From: Aristolochia californica | Lineage: Eukaryota > Streptophyta > Magnoliopsida > Piperales > Aristolochiaceae | Direction of reading: 5' to 3' | Assembly (NCBI GenBank): GCA_029961685.1 | Contig: JARWKL010000011.1 | Coordinates: 7,318,501-7,382,500 of the forward strand | DNA: 64,000 nucleotides | Made by a program: the position numbers and the translations under genes | Notes under the pieces: generated by a model | Told to the model about the DNA's origin: nothing | Seen by the model: only the letters and a program-made list of their open reading frames with translations | The model's database searches: none | Shown here: in pieces, positions 24,520 to 37,353 of the stretch | Layout: each line of letters opens with the position of its first letter | Position numbering within the stretch: position 1 is the stretch's first letter

Positions 24520-26750
24520 AGCTGAATATAACACGACCATCTTCCAACACATATAAGACGAACCAAATAATAAACTTTTTAAAAGAACCCATGAAATAAT
24601 TCGATATAAAAATTTCTTCTTAGATGCACAAGCTTCCTTTGTGCTCCCCCTTTCTTGAATATTTTTGTCACATAAAACTTATCCGCAACATATGGAATAA
24701 TATACCTCTTCCTTGTACTTCTTCTACTTGTCCCCCTCAAGCTAGGAGGTAATGGCAGTGATCCCAGCTTGAACCAAATATCATAGATTTAGCGCTAAAC
24801 CCAAATAACAGAGATGTATAGATAAGCTCTCAAACCAGGGAGAAGTGAGATATTTTCCTAATATATCAACTCAAAAAGTGACGCAAAACAATGGGTTGTT
24901 TATAAAAGTATTTCTCTTTGCCATATTACCAGAATAATATGGAGAGTTATATATCTAAATAAATATATGTAAGTTTATTTTCTTACCTATTCAACCAATT
25001 CTCGGTATGATTTTTATATAAGGAGATATTGTTCTTGGAAGAGTCAATGGTCATGTTGGAAAAAAGAGAAACAATGCTTAGTTCGGCTAGATAACAGAAA
25101 CCAAAATCTATCAGATTATTTATCTTTTGATAACTATATTTTATGAATTGAAGTTATACTTGGATGAAAGGTATTTAAGTGTAGTTTCATAAGAAGAAAA
25201 TTTCATGTCAATTTGATCTATATTTAAAGATATATTCGCATTGGAAGAATCAAAGGTCATGCTGGTATTTTGTTGTATTAAAAAATCCGAATTTATGCCC
25301 ATTGTTTTGCGTCACTTTTTGAGTTGATATATCAGAAAAATATCTCCCTTCTTCCTTGTTTGAGGACTTATCTATACATCTCTGTTATATAGGCTTATGG
25401 CTACATCTATGATATTTTTTTCAAGCTGGGATACTGCCATTACCTCCCAGCTTGAGGGGGAAAAGTAGAAGAAGTACATGAAAGAAGTATTTTATTCCAT
25501 ATGTTGTGGATAAGTATATGTGACCAGAATATTCAAGAAAGGGGGTGCACAAAAGTTGAAGATTCTGCATCTAAGAAAAAAACTATTTATATCAGATTAT
25601 GATTATTTCATGGGTCTTTCTACAAGGTTGAATATTTTGGTCACATAAAATTTATCCAACATATGGAATAAAGTTCATCTTCCTTGTACTTCTTCTACTT
25701 CTCCCCCTCAAGCTGGGAAGTAATGGCGATGATCCTAGCTTGAACCAAATATCATAGATGTAGCAATAAGCCCAAATAATATAGATGAAGTAATAAATAT
25801 TTTTCTGATATAGCAACTCAAACAGTGACGCAAAACAATTGGCATAACTTTGGATTTTTCAATACAATAGAATACCAACATAACCTTTGATTCTTCCAAT
25901 GTGAATATATCTTTAAATATAGATCAGATTGACATGAAATTTTATCCTTATGAAACTTGCATTAAATAATTTTCATCCAAGAATAATTTTTTTCATAAAA
26001 TATAATTATCAGAAGATAAATAATCTGATAGATTTCGGTCTCTGTCATTTGGCCAAACTAAGTACTGTTCCTCTTTTTTTTCCATAATGATCATTGACTA
26101 TTCCAAGATGAGTATCTCCTTATAAAAAAATCATACCAAGAATTGGTTGAATAGGTAAGAAAATAGACTTACATATCTTTCTTTTGATATATAATTCTCC
26201 ATATAAAGTCTCTTTCTTGATAGTAAAAAATACCTCAGAAGTTGAAGCTTTCTGCTGCTGCTCGAACCTTTTTTTCAATTTGACTTTTGCTGTTTCCAAT
26301 ATCGATTTCTCTTTGTAGATAACTCAGATAAAAAATTGGTTGAATAGATAAAAGAATATACTTACAAATATTTCTTTTGATATATATTTCTCCATATAAA
26401 GTCTAGTTCTTGAGAGCATAAAATACTTTGGAATCTGAAGCTTTCTGTTCCTGCTCGAACCTTTTTGCAATCTGACCTTCACTCATTCAAATATCGATAT
26501 CTCTCTGTAGAACTCTGATTTGAAAAAATATTTTTTTTCTTGAAAATTAGACTCAAATAGCTTTCCGTCAATATATAAATTTCAGTATAAAAATCTCATA
26601 ATAGAGGTGAAAAATGTAAAGAAAACTATGGGTGTAGGGACTAAAAAAAAATAACTACGTACCTAGATTTAGGGTTTATGGTTTAGAGAAAATGATCTTA
26701 TTATCTCTATGGGTTGACCAAGTCAACTCACAGAACCTGTTTTGATGCCA
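24520..26750 (-). other. Element F interior with inverted duplication
   Basis: 24520-24905 and 25640-26750 are F interior in minus orientation. The piece between them (about 24905-25640) is the same interior inverted, and matches the complement of about 25650-26230. No protein domain is present. Four degenerate repeats with cores like atcgatttctctttgta follow one another in 25870-26540. Confidence 0.75.
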
Positions 26751-27162
26751 TATTGAATTTATGAAAAAGAAAAATACATAATTGACTTATTATAATTAGA
26801 GTACATGAACCTCTATTTATAATAGAGGAAGGTAGTAGAGTCCAATTACAATAAAACTACCTTTGTCCCAATTACACCCAAACTTTAACACTTAAAGATA
26901 AGTCCTAGCATAATTAAATAACTCAATATAGATAAAAGACAAACATAACTCAAACTAAAACTCTTCTAGGACGTGACCATAGGATAAATATGCCTTTGTG
27001 AGTCCTTGATCTTCCAACTTATGTGATAAGGATGCCAGCTTGTGGTAATCACGGTGGCTCCTACTTCTTATGTGCTTGGGCCCATCTTGTGGGCCTTCTT
27101 TGGTCGTGTGGCCTATATTATTATATTGTTAGACATGTGGGTTTGGGCCCTTTCTTCCAATA
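26751..27162 (-). repeat. Element F 5' LTR (right)
   Basis: Pairs with 6828-7267. It opens tattgaattt (TG changed to TA) and ends cttccaata. The PBS complement (tgatgcca) lies immediately to the left. Confidence 0.78.
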
Positions 27163-29276
27163 GTTTTGTATAGAAAATTATATATCTTTGGAAAATTTTT
27201 TTAGTCTACTTTCCAACTCAAATAGAATCATTGAGATCATATTTTTATAGAAAGAGAAATCAAAATCTAAAACAACAAAGGTCAAGCAGCAGGAATATTT
27301 CGTTCAACAGTAGAAAGCTCCAACTTTTGAGCCGTTTTATGCCATCAAGAACTAGACTTTATATGGAGAATTATATATCAAAAGAAAGATATGTAAGTAT
27401 ATTTTCTTAACTATTCAACCAATTCTCAATCCGAGTTTTTATATGGAGATACCAATCTCATAAGAGTCAATGGTTATGCTGGCCAATGGTGAAAAAGTAC
27501 TCACTTAAGCTAGATTACAAATTCTGAAATCTATTAGATTATTTATCTCAAATGAAGTATATTTTATGAAAATAATTTATACTTAGATGAAATGTATTTA
27601 AGTTTAGCTTTAGATGGAGAAAATTTTATGTCAATCCAATCTATATTTAAGGAGATATTCGCATTGGAAGAATCAAATGTCATGTTGGTATCCTGCCTGT
27701 AAAGATCCGAATTTAAGCCAATTTTTGTTTTTTTCCTTTTTTGAGTTGCTGTTGTTGATAAGTTTTTATTGTTTAACTAAAAATATCTGGAACGAATCTT
27801 TAGAAGATTATCTTCTTTTCAAAAACTTTATTTGATTTATTTGTCAAAGAGAAGAAGTGTTCCAATTCTAAATTATGTACCTTTTTGGCCAGCAACAAAT
27901 TTTGCATGAATTTTTTAGAGATTTGGAAAGATTAAAAGAATTAAAGCAAGGACAAATTGATTTTTTGGTAAGCGGTGCCATAATACATGGGAAATACTCC
28001 TTATTTATATTTGGAAGTGGCTAATATTATGAAAGATTTCTCAAGATCATGATTTGGTGATTACTTTGACTATCATCTTTTTAATATGATTTTTGGTTAG
28101 CCAAAAGTTTCCTTAATTAAGTGTCTAATTAATTGACTAATGTCAATAATTGATTTCAAGTTGAAATTTCTTCTTAAAAAAATTATGCCAATTAGTATTC
28201 GAGCTATCGTGAAGTTATTACTAATAACCTCCTTGATTAGTGGATGAAAAATTGAGATGGAAAGTTGACCTAAGCCCATCATCAACTCGGGCTAGCTCAA
28301 TTTACCAAGGAAGGATATCTCGGGCTAAGTTTAGTGATAAGGTGATTCACAGATATTTTTGGTGTGCTTGTACTAAATCTATTCTTTCTTGAGTTGATTA
28401 TTAGCCCTTGCCAGTCCTAAGAGGATCAGTAGCTCTCGGCTTGAAGTTTACAGAGGCTTGGAAATTACTTTCTTACCCTTTACAAGCAGCTTATTACTTG
28501 GTTCAACTTATTATTTGGTGCACATTCTCCATATTTGAGGATGAATTCACAGTGGATTATTTCATGTGTCCTTATTCAGGACTTTCATTATTTGGTACGT
28601 GTTATTTGGGCCCAGGCCTATTTCAACAATTTCTATTGTCTCTCTCTGATTGAGACATTATTATTGAAGGACTTCTAGGTACTTGACTGTTGTCAGTATT
28701 GGTTACTTCGATGAAGAAGAAAGCACATGGTGGCCCTAAAATATTATCTTCCAGTGATTACTTTTTACCCCCTTATTTGGCAGTTTTACTCCTTCCATTT
28801 GAGAGTTGGTGCCCTATGTTGGGACACCATGATGGAGGAGCTTATTACTAAACTTTTGAGCAATGCCTATAGACCCTCTACCTATAGAGGATAGGAGTCT
28901 GCCCAACATCCAACATGACTCAAATCTATTATTCACCCAAGAGGTGTTTTTTTTAGCTATCCTGAGAAAATCAGTAGACTCTATGCCTCACAGTACGACT
29001 ACTTTTTCTCTTGTGAAATTGTGCGAAAAGTATTTTTGACTATGACCATTTGACTAGAGTATGGAGCTTTTCTTATGGATAGGAGTGATATTTTTCTCTC
29101 ACCATTATTTTGTGCTAGTTGGGTCTCTTAAAAAGAACAAAGAGATCATTAGTTTGAGGGGGAGTGTTGGAAGATAAGATTGAGGTGGACTGCCATTTTA
29201 TACAGGAAAATCCTATCTACCATTTGCAACAAGCTAGGTGTTTATGATGTTCTCTCACCCCTAGCTTGCAGGAGAG
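27163..29276 (+). other. Element B interior, 3' part
   Basis: 27163-27840 resembles the complement of the F interior (gtcaatccaatctatattta, aatctgataga-type blocks). 27840-29150 is unrecognised non-coding DNA; the 81-codon frame at 28408-28653 shows no domain. At about 29154-29166 a PPT-like ttgagggggag is followed by codons of a copia RNase H tail (VDCHFI, CNKLGVYDVLSP) and the 3' LTR of B. The doubled PPT-plus-tail layout also occurs in F units. Confidence 0.65.
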
Positions 29277-29460
29277 TGTTGGAAGATGGGCTTAAGCCCA
29301 CACAACCAAGGAAGGCTCAAACATCCAAGGAGAAGACCCAAACGTCCAAGAGAGGTGACATCATGGTAAATAAGAAGACTTCTCATAAAGATGGCACAAG
29401 GATGTAATTAGTTAAGGAGGAACATGTCCACTTGTGTCTTTTCTTATGTAAAGATTGTAG
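29277..29460 (+). repeat. Element B 3' LTR, first part
   Basis: TGTTGGAAGATGGGC start. Matches 6320-6510. It is cut at TGTAG (29456-29460), the TSD of Copia-E, and resumes at 42219. Confidence 0.88.
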
Positions 29461-29609
29461 TATTAAGTTGTGGAGCCAAATTAACACCATACCCTCATGT
29501 TTACGATATATTGATTGCTACATCATTAAGGGTAGTATGGGGATTTCACAGTTGTAATCTGATTGCTCTAATTTTCTCTTTATATATGGGGGTGCCATTG
29601 TTTGGGTTT
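29461..29609 (+). repeat. Copia-E 5' LTR, truncated
   Basis: Matches the first part of 41746-42218 (ttgtggagc, attgattg...catcattaagggtagt, gggttttatcac), then stops where F LTR sequence in minus orientation begins. Confidence 0.82.
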
Positions 29610-31301
29610 TATCACACTTATATATGTGGGTCTTCCTTGGTCTTATGGGCTTGGGTCCATCTTCTAATACACTTCAATATGTGAGTTTTCCTTGGTCATG
29701 TGGGCTTGGGCCTTGTCTTCCTACACTCCCCCTCAAGCTGGGGTGAGAGAACAACATGAACTCTTAGCTTGCTGCAGATGATGTATAGAATATATATATA
29801 TTTTTTTATACAATGACACATCTTCGAATATGCCTTCATCTTTCAACATTCCCCCTCACGTTATTGCGTCCTTCATTGAGGCCCTGCGACATTATATAAG
29901 TGAGAGTAAAAATCACTCCTAGCCGATAAGTCATTGCTTCATATTCCAGTCCTAATGCTGGATATAGGGCACACTCCACTGCTATCAGTAGTGTCTCTAT
30001 CGGCATTGCTTTGAAGTGTTCACTACCGTGTCCCTCCACTGTATATAACACAACCATCTTCCAACACATATAACACGAACCAAATAATAAACTTTGTAGA
30101 AGGACCCATGAAATAATCATAATCCGATATAAATATTTTTTATTAGATGCACAAGCTGCATCTTTTGTGCTCCCCTTTTCTTGAATATTTTGGTCACATA
30201 AACTTATTCACAACATATGAAATGAAATACCTCTTTCTTGTATTTCTTGTACTTCTCCCCTCAAGCTGGGAGTTAATGGCAGTGATCCCAGCTTGAACCA
30301 AATATCATAGATGTAGCAATAAGCCCAAATAACAGAGATGTATAAATAAGCCCTCAAACTAGGGAGAAGTCAGATATTTTTCTGATATATCAACTCAAAT
30401 AGTAATGCAAAACAATCGGCTTAAATTCGGATTTTCAATGTAACAGAATACCAGCATGACCTTTAAATATAGATCAGATTGACATTATATTTTCTTTGTC
30501 TAGAGCTATACTTAAATAAATTTCGTCCAAGTATAAAATCTCTTAATAAAATATAATTATCAAAAGATAAATAATCTGATAGGTCTCGGTCTTTGTCATC
30601 TGGACGAATTAAGTTCTGTTTCTCCTATTTCTCAAAAACAACCATTGACTCTTCTAAGATCAATATCTCCTTATAAAAAAATCATAAAGAGAATTGGTTG
30701 AATAGGACAGAAAATAGACTTACATACCTTTCTCTTGATATATAATTATCCTTATAAAATCTCTTTCTTGGTAGCTTACAATACCTCAGAAGTTGAGGCT
30801 TTCTGCTGCCACTCGAACCTCTTTTTCAATTTGACCTTTGCTGCTTCAAATATCGATTTCTCTTTGTACATAACTCAGATAAAAAAATTGGTTGAATAGG
30901 CAAAATAACATACTTACAGATATTTTGTTTAATATATATTTCTGCATATAAAGTCTAGTTCTTGTGAGCAAAAAATACCTCAAAATTTGAAGATTGGTTC
31001 TGCTACTCGAACCTTTTTGCAATCTGACCTTCTCTCATTCAAATATCTATATCTCTCTGTACATAACTCCGATTGGAACAAATAATTCTTCTTTGGAAAG
31101 TAGACTCAAATATATTTCCATAAATATATAACTTGCAATATGAAAAACTACGTATAAAAGTAAAAATTGAAAAGTAAACTATGGGTATAGGGACTAAAAA
31201 AAATAACTACAAACCTAGACATAGGGTTCAGGGTTTAGAGAAATGGATCACATTACCTCCGTGAGTTGACCAACTCAACTCACAGAACCTGTCTGATACC
31301 A

Positions 31302-31757
31302 TGTTGAATTTATGGAAAAGTGAAATAATTCATTGACATCAATAACTTGTTGTAATCAGAGTACATGAACCTTTGTTTATAGTAGAGGAGGATGTATAGT
31401 CCTTATACAACTTATCATTCAATCCTAATTACATTATAACTCTAACTCTTCAATTTAAGTAAGTCTAATTTAAGTAAGTCTATCTAAACAACTAGAAGAC
31501 TACTTGAGCAGAATTAGGAGTCCTTCTTGATCTTCCAATTGATGTGATAAGGATGCCAACTCATGGTAGTCATTGTGGGTCCTACTTCTTATGGGCTTGG
31601 GTCCATCTTGTGGGCCTTCCTTGGTCATGTGGCCCATCTTATAATACTCTTATATATGTGGGCCTTCCTTGGTCTTATGGGCTTGGGCCCATCTTCTAAT
31701 ACACTTCAATATGTGAGTCTTCCTTGGTCATGTGGGCTTGGGCCTTGTCTTCCAACA
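31302..31757 (-). repeat. F array LTR 2
   Basis: Starts tgttgaattt and ends cttccaaca. It is flanked by PBS complement (left) and PPT complement (right). It contains about three sub-repeats of some 55 bases, each around gccttccttggtc. Confidence 0.88.
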
Positions 31758-33333
31758 CTCCCCCTCAAGCTGGGGTGAGAGAACAACATGAACTCTCAGC
31801 TTGCTGCAGATGATGTATAGAATATATATATATATTTTTATACAATGACACATCTTCGAATATGCCTTCATCTTTCAACATTCCCCCTCACGCTATTGCG
31901 TCCTTCATTAAGGCCTTGCGGCATTATATAAGTGAGAGTAAAAATCACTTCTAGCCGATAAGTCATTGCTTCATAATCTAGTCCTAATGCTGGATATAGG
32001 GCACACTCCACTGCTATCAGTAGTGTGTCTATCGGCATTGCTTTGAAGTGTTCACCACTGTGTCCCTCCACTGTATATAACACAACCATCTTCCAACACA
32101 TATAACACGAACCAAATAATAAACTTTGTAGAAGGACCCATGAAATAATCATAATCCGATATAAATATTTTTTATTAGATGCACAAGCTTCATCTTTTGT
32201 GCTCCCCTTTTCTTGAATAATTTGGTCACATAAACTTATTCACAACATATGAAATGAAATACCTCTTTCTTGTACTTCTTGTACTTCTCCCCTCAAGCTG
32301 GGAGTTAATGGCAGTGATCCCAGCTTGAACCAAATATCATAGATGTAGCAATAAGCCCAAATAACAGAGATGTATAAATAAGCCCTCAAACCAAGGAGAA
32401 GTGAGATATTTTTCTGATATATCAACTCAAATAGTGACGCAAAATAATCGGCTTTTATTCGGATTTTCAATGTAACAGAATACCAGCTTGACCTTTAAAT
32501 AACGATCAGATTGACATTATATTTTCTTCGTCTGAAACTATACTTATATAAATTTCATCCAAGTATAACATCTCTTAATAAAATATAATTATCAGAAGAT
32601 AAATAATCTGATAGATTTCGGTCTTTGTCATCAAGCTGAATTAAATTTTGTTTCTCCCATTTTTCCAGAACTACCAATGACTCTTCCAAGATCAATATCT
32701 CCTTATAAAAAATTCATAACGAGAATTGGTTGAATAGGTAAGAAAATAGGCTTACATACCTATCTCTTGATATATAATTATCCATATAAAATATCTTTCT
32801 TGGTAGCTTAAAATAATTCAGAAGTTGAGGCTTTTTTCTGCTGCTCGAACCTCTTTTTCAATCTGATCTTTGCTGCTTCAAATATCGATTTCTCTTTGTA
32901 CATAACTCAGATAAAAATTGGTTGAATAGTTAAAAGAACATACATACAGATATTTTTTTTAATAAATATTTTTGCATGTAAAGTCTAGTTCTTGAGAGCA
33001 AAAAATACCTTGGATTTTGAAGATTGCTGCTGCTGATCGAACCTTTTTTGCAATCTGACCTTCGCTCATTCAAATATCGATATCTCTCCGTAGATAACTC
33101 CGATTGGAACAAATAATTATTCTTTGGAAAGTAGACTCAAATATATTTCCATAAATATATAACTTGCAATATGAAAAAACTACGTATAAAAGTAAATATT
33201 GAAAAGAAAACTATGGGTATAGGGAATAAAAAAAATAACTACAAACCTAGACATAGGGTTTAGGGTTTAGAGAAAAGGATCACCTTACTTCCATGAGTTG
33301 ACCAAGTCAACTCACAAAATCTGTCTGATACCA

Positions 33334-33775
33334 TGTTGAATTTATGGAAAAGTGAAATAATTCGTTGACATCAATAACTTGTTGTAATCAGAGTACATGA
33401 ACCTTTGTTTATAGTAGAGGAGGATGTAGAGTCCTTATACAACTTATCATTCAATCCTAATTACATTAAAACTCTAACTCTTCAATTTAAGTAAGTCTAT
33501 CTAAACAACTAGAAGACTAACTTGAGTAGAATTAGGAGTCCTTCTTGATCTTCCAATTGATGTGATAAGGATGCCAACTCATGGTAATCATTGTGGGTCC
33601 TACTTCTTATGGGCTTGGGTCCATCTTGTGGGCTTTCCTTGGTCATGTGGCCCATCTTATAATACTCTTATATATGTGCGCCTTCCTTGGTCTTATGGGC
33701 TTGGGCCCATCTTCTAATACACTTCAATATGTGAGTCTTCCTTGGTCATGTGGGCTTGGGCCTTGTCTTCCAACA
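33334..33775 (-). repeat. F array LTR 3
   Basis: Same termini and flanks as LTR 2. It lacks a short duplicated taagtctaattt segment seen in LTR 2. Confidence 0.88.
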
Positions 33776-33837
33776 CTCCCCCTCAAGCTGGGGTGAGAGA
33801 ACAACATGAACTCTCAGCTTGCTGCAGATGATGTATA

Positions 33838-33877
<40 letters not shown>

Positions 33878-35362
33878 ACACATCTTCGAATATGCCTTCA
33901 TCTTTCAACATTCTCCCTCACGCTATTGCGTCCTTCATTTAGGCCCCACGACATTATATAAGTGAGAGTAAAAATCACTCCTAGCCGATAAGTCTTTGCT
34001 TCATAATCTAGTCCTAATGCGGGATATAGGGCACACTCCACTGCTATCAGTAGTGTGTCTATCGGCATTGCTTTGAAGTGTTCACCACTGTGTCCCTCCA
34101 CTGTATATAACACGACCATCTTCCAACACATATAACACGAATCAAATAATAAACTTTGTAGAATGACCCATGAAATAATCATAATCCGATATAAATATTT
34201 TTTATTAGATGCACAAGCTTCATCTTTTGTGCTCCCCTTTTCTTGAAAATTTGTGTCACATAAACTTATTCACAACATATGAAATGAAATACCTCTTTCT
34301 TTTACTTCTTGTACTTCTCCCCTCAAGCTGGGAGTTAATGGCAGTGATCCCAGCTTGAACCAAATATCATAGATGTAGCAATAAGCCCAAATAACAGAGA
34401 TGTATAAATAAGCCCTCAAACCAGGGAGAAGTGAGATATTTTTCTGATATATTAACTCAAATAGTGACGCAAAACAATTGGCTTAAATTCGGATTTTCAA
34501 TGTAACAGAATACCAGCATGACCTTTAAATATAGATCAAATTGACATTATATTTTCTTCGTCTGAAACTATACTTAAATAAATTTCATCCAAGTATAACA
34601 TCTCTTAATAAAATATAATTATCAGAAGATAAATAATCTGATAGATTTCGGTCTTTGTCATCTAGCCGAATTAAGTTCTGTTTCTCCTATTTTTCCAGAA
34701 CGACCATTGACTCTTCCAAGATCAATATCACCTTATAAAAAAATCATAACGAGAATTGGTTGAATAGGTAAGAAAATAGACTTACATACCTATCTCTTGA
34801 TATATAATTATCCATATAAAATATCTTTCTTGGTAGCTTAAAATAATTTAGAAGTTGAGGCTTTTTGCTGCCGCTCGAACCTCTTTTTCAATCTGACCTT
34901 TGCTGCTTCAAATATCGATTTCTCTTTGTACATAACTCAGATAAAAAATTGGTAGAATAGGTAAAAGAACATACTTACAGATATTTTTTTAATATATATT
35001 TTTGCATGTAAAGTCTAGTTCTTGAGAGCAAAAAATACCTTGGATTTTGAAGATTGCTGCTGCTGATCGAACCTTTTTGCAATCTGACCTTCGCTCATTC
35101 AAATATCGATATCTCTCCGTAGATAACTCCGATTGGAACAAATAATTATTCTTTGGAAAGTAGACTCAAATATATTTCCATAAATATATAACTTGCAATA
35201 TGAAAAAACTACGTATAAAAGTAAATATTGAAAATAAAACTATGGGTATGGGGACTAAAAAAAATAACTACAAACCTAGACATAGGGTTTAGGGTTTAGA
35301 GAAAAGGATCACCTTACCTCCATGAGTTGACCAAGTCAACTCACAGAACCTGTCTGATACCA

Positions 35363-35800
35363 TGTTGAATTTATGGAAAAGTGAAACAATTCATTGACAT
35401 CAATAACTTGTTGTAATCAAGTACATGAATCTCTATTTGTAGTAGAGGAGGATGTAGGGTCCTTATACAATTTATCATTCAATCCTAATTACATTACAAC
35501 TCTAACTCTTCAATTTAAGTAAGTCTATCTAAACAACTAGAAGACTAACTTGAGTAGAATTAGGAGTCCTTAATCTTCCAATTGATGTGATAAGGATGTC
35601 AACTCATGGTAATCATTGTGGGTCCTACTTCTTATGGGCTTGGATCCATCTTGTGGGCCTTCCTTGGTCATGTGGCCCATATTATAATACTCTTATATAT
35701 GTGGGCCTTCCTCGGTCTTATGGGCTTGGGCCCATCTTCTAATACACTTCAATATGTGAGTCTTCCTTGGTCATATGAGCTTGGGCCTTGTTTTCCAACA
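35363..35800 (-). repeat. F array LTR 4
   Basis: Same termini and flanks. It closely resembles LTR 3 by eye. Confidence 0.88.
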
Positions 35801-35862
35801 CTCCCCCTCAAGCTGGGGTGAGAGAACAACATGAACTCTCAGCTTGCTGCAGATGATGTATA

Positions 35863-35902
<40 letters not shown>

Positions 35903-37353
35903 ACACATCTTCGAATATGCCTTCATCTTTCAACATTCTCCCTCACGCTATTGCGTCCTTCATTTAGGCCCCACGACATTATATAAGTGAGAGTAAAAAT
36001 CACTCCTAGCCGATAAGTCTTTGCTTCATAATCCAGTCCTAATGCGGGATATAGGGCACACTCCACTGCTATCAGTAGTGTGTCTATCGGCATTGCTTTG
36101 AAGTGTTCACCACTGTGTCCCTCCACTGTATATAACACGACCATCTTCCAACACATATAACACGAATCAAATAATAAACTTTGTAGAATGACCCATGAAA
36201 TAATCATAATCTGATATAAATATTTTTTATTAGATGCACAAGCTTCATCTTTTGTGCTCCCCTTTTCTTGAAAATTTGTGTCACATAAACTTATTCACAA
36301 CATATGAAATGAAATACCTCTTTCTTTTACTTCTTGTACTTCTCCCCTCAAGCTGGGAGTTAATGGCAGTGATCCCAGCTTGAACCAAATATCATAGATG
36401 TAGCAATAAGCCCAAATAACAGAGATGTATAAATAAGCCCTCAAACCAGGGAGAAGTGAGATATTTTTCTGATATATTAACTCAAATAGTGACGCAAAAC
36501 AATGGGCTTAAATTCGGATTTTCAATGTAACAGAATACCAGCATGACCTTTAAATATAGATTAGATTGACATTATATTTTCTTCGTCTGAAACTATAATT
36601 AAATAAATTTCATCCAAGTATAACATCTCTTAATAAAATATAATTATCATAAGATAAATAATCTGATATGTTTTGGTCTTTGTCATTTGGCCGAATTAAG
36701 TTCTGTTTCTCCTATTTTTCCAGAACGACCATTGACTCTTCCAAGATCAATATCTCCTTATAAAAAAACCATAATGAGAATTGGTTGAATAGGTCAGAAA
36801 ATAGACTTACATACCTTTCTCTTGATATATAATTATCCATATAAAATCTCTTTCTTGGTAGCTTAAAATACCTCAGAAGTTGAGGCTTTCTGCTGCCGCT
36901 CGAACCTCTTTTTCAATCTGACCTTTGCTGCTTCAAATATCGATTTCTCTTTGTACATAACTCAGATAAAAAATTGGTTGAATAGGTAAAAGAACATACT
37001 TACAGATATTTCTTTTAATTTATATTTTTTCATATAAAGTCTAGTTCTTGAGAGCAAAAAATACCTCAGAATCTGAAGATTGCTGCTGCTGATCGAACCT
37101 TTTTGCAATCTAACCTTCGCTCATTCAAATATCGATATCTCTCTGTAGATAACTCCGATTGGAACAAATAATTCTTCTTTGGAAAGTAGACTCAAATATA
37201 TTTCCATAAATATATAACTTGAAATATGAAAAACTACGTATAAAAGTAAAGATTGAAAAGAAAACTATGGGTATAGGGACTAAAAAAAATAACTATAAAC
37301 CTAGACATAGGGTTTAGGGTTTAGAGAAAATGATCACATTACCTCTGATACCA

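Larger units (their letters stand above)
6828..27162 (-). mobile_element. Element F: non-autonomous copia-like element hosting Copia-1
   Basis: Minus-oriented LTRs at 6828-7267 and 26751-27162 share long blocks (for example tatttataatagaggaaggt and ttcttatg...cccatcttgtgggcc). The complement of a PPT (cactccccctcaagctgg) follows the left LTR. A PBS-like site (minus strand TGGCATCA) precedes the right LTR. The interior left after removing Copia-1 is 7268-7706 and 24520-26750. It is non-coding and contains an inverted duplication. The right LTR ends with TA rather than CA. The flanking five bases do not match, so F may have arisen by recombination as well as by insertion. Confidence 0.75.

Noticed and set aside
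6823..27167. TSD for element F
   Set aside because: Left ccata and right gtttt differ, so insertion by simple integration is not shown.
28408..28653. 81-codon frame in element B
   Set aside because: Unsupported by any motif and surrounded by non-coding repeat DNA.
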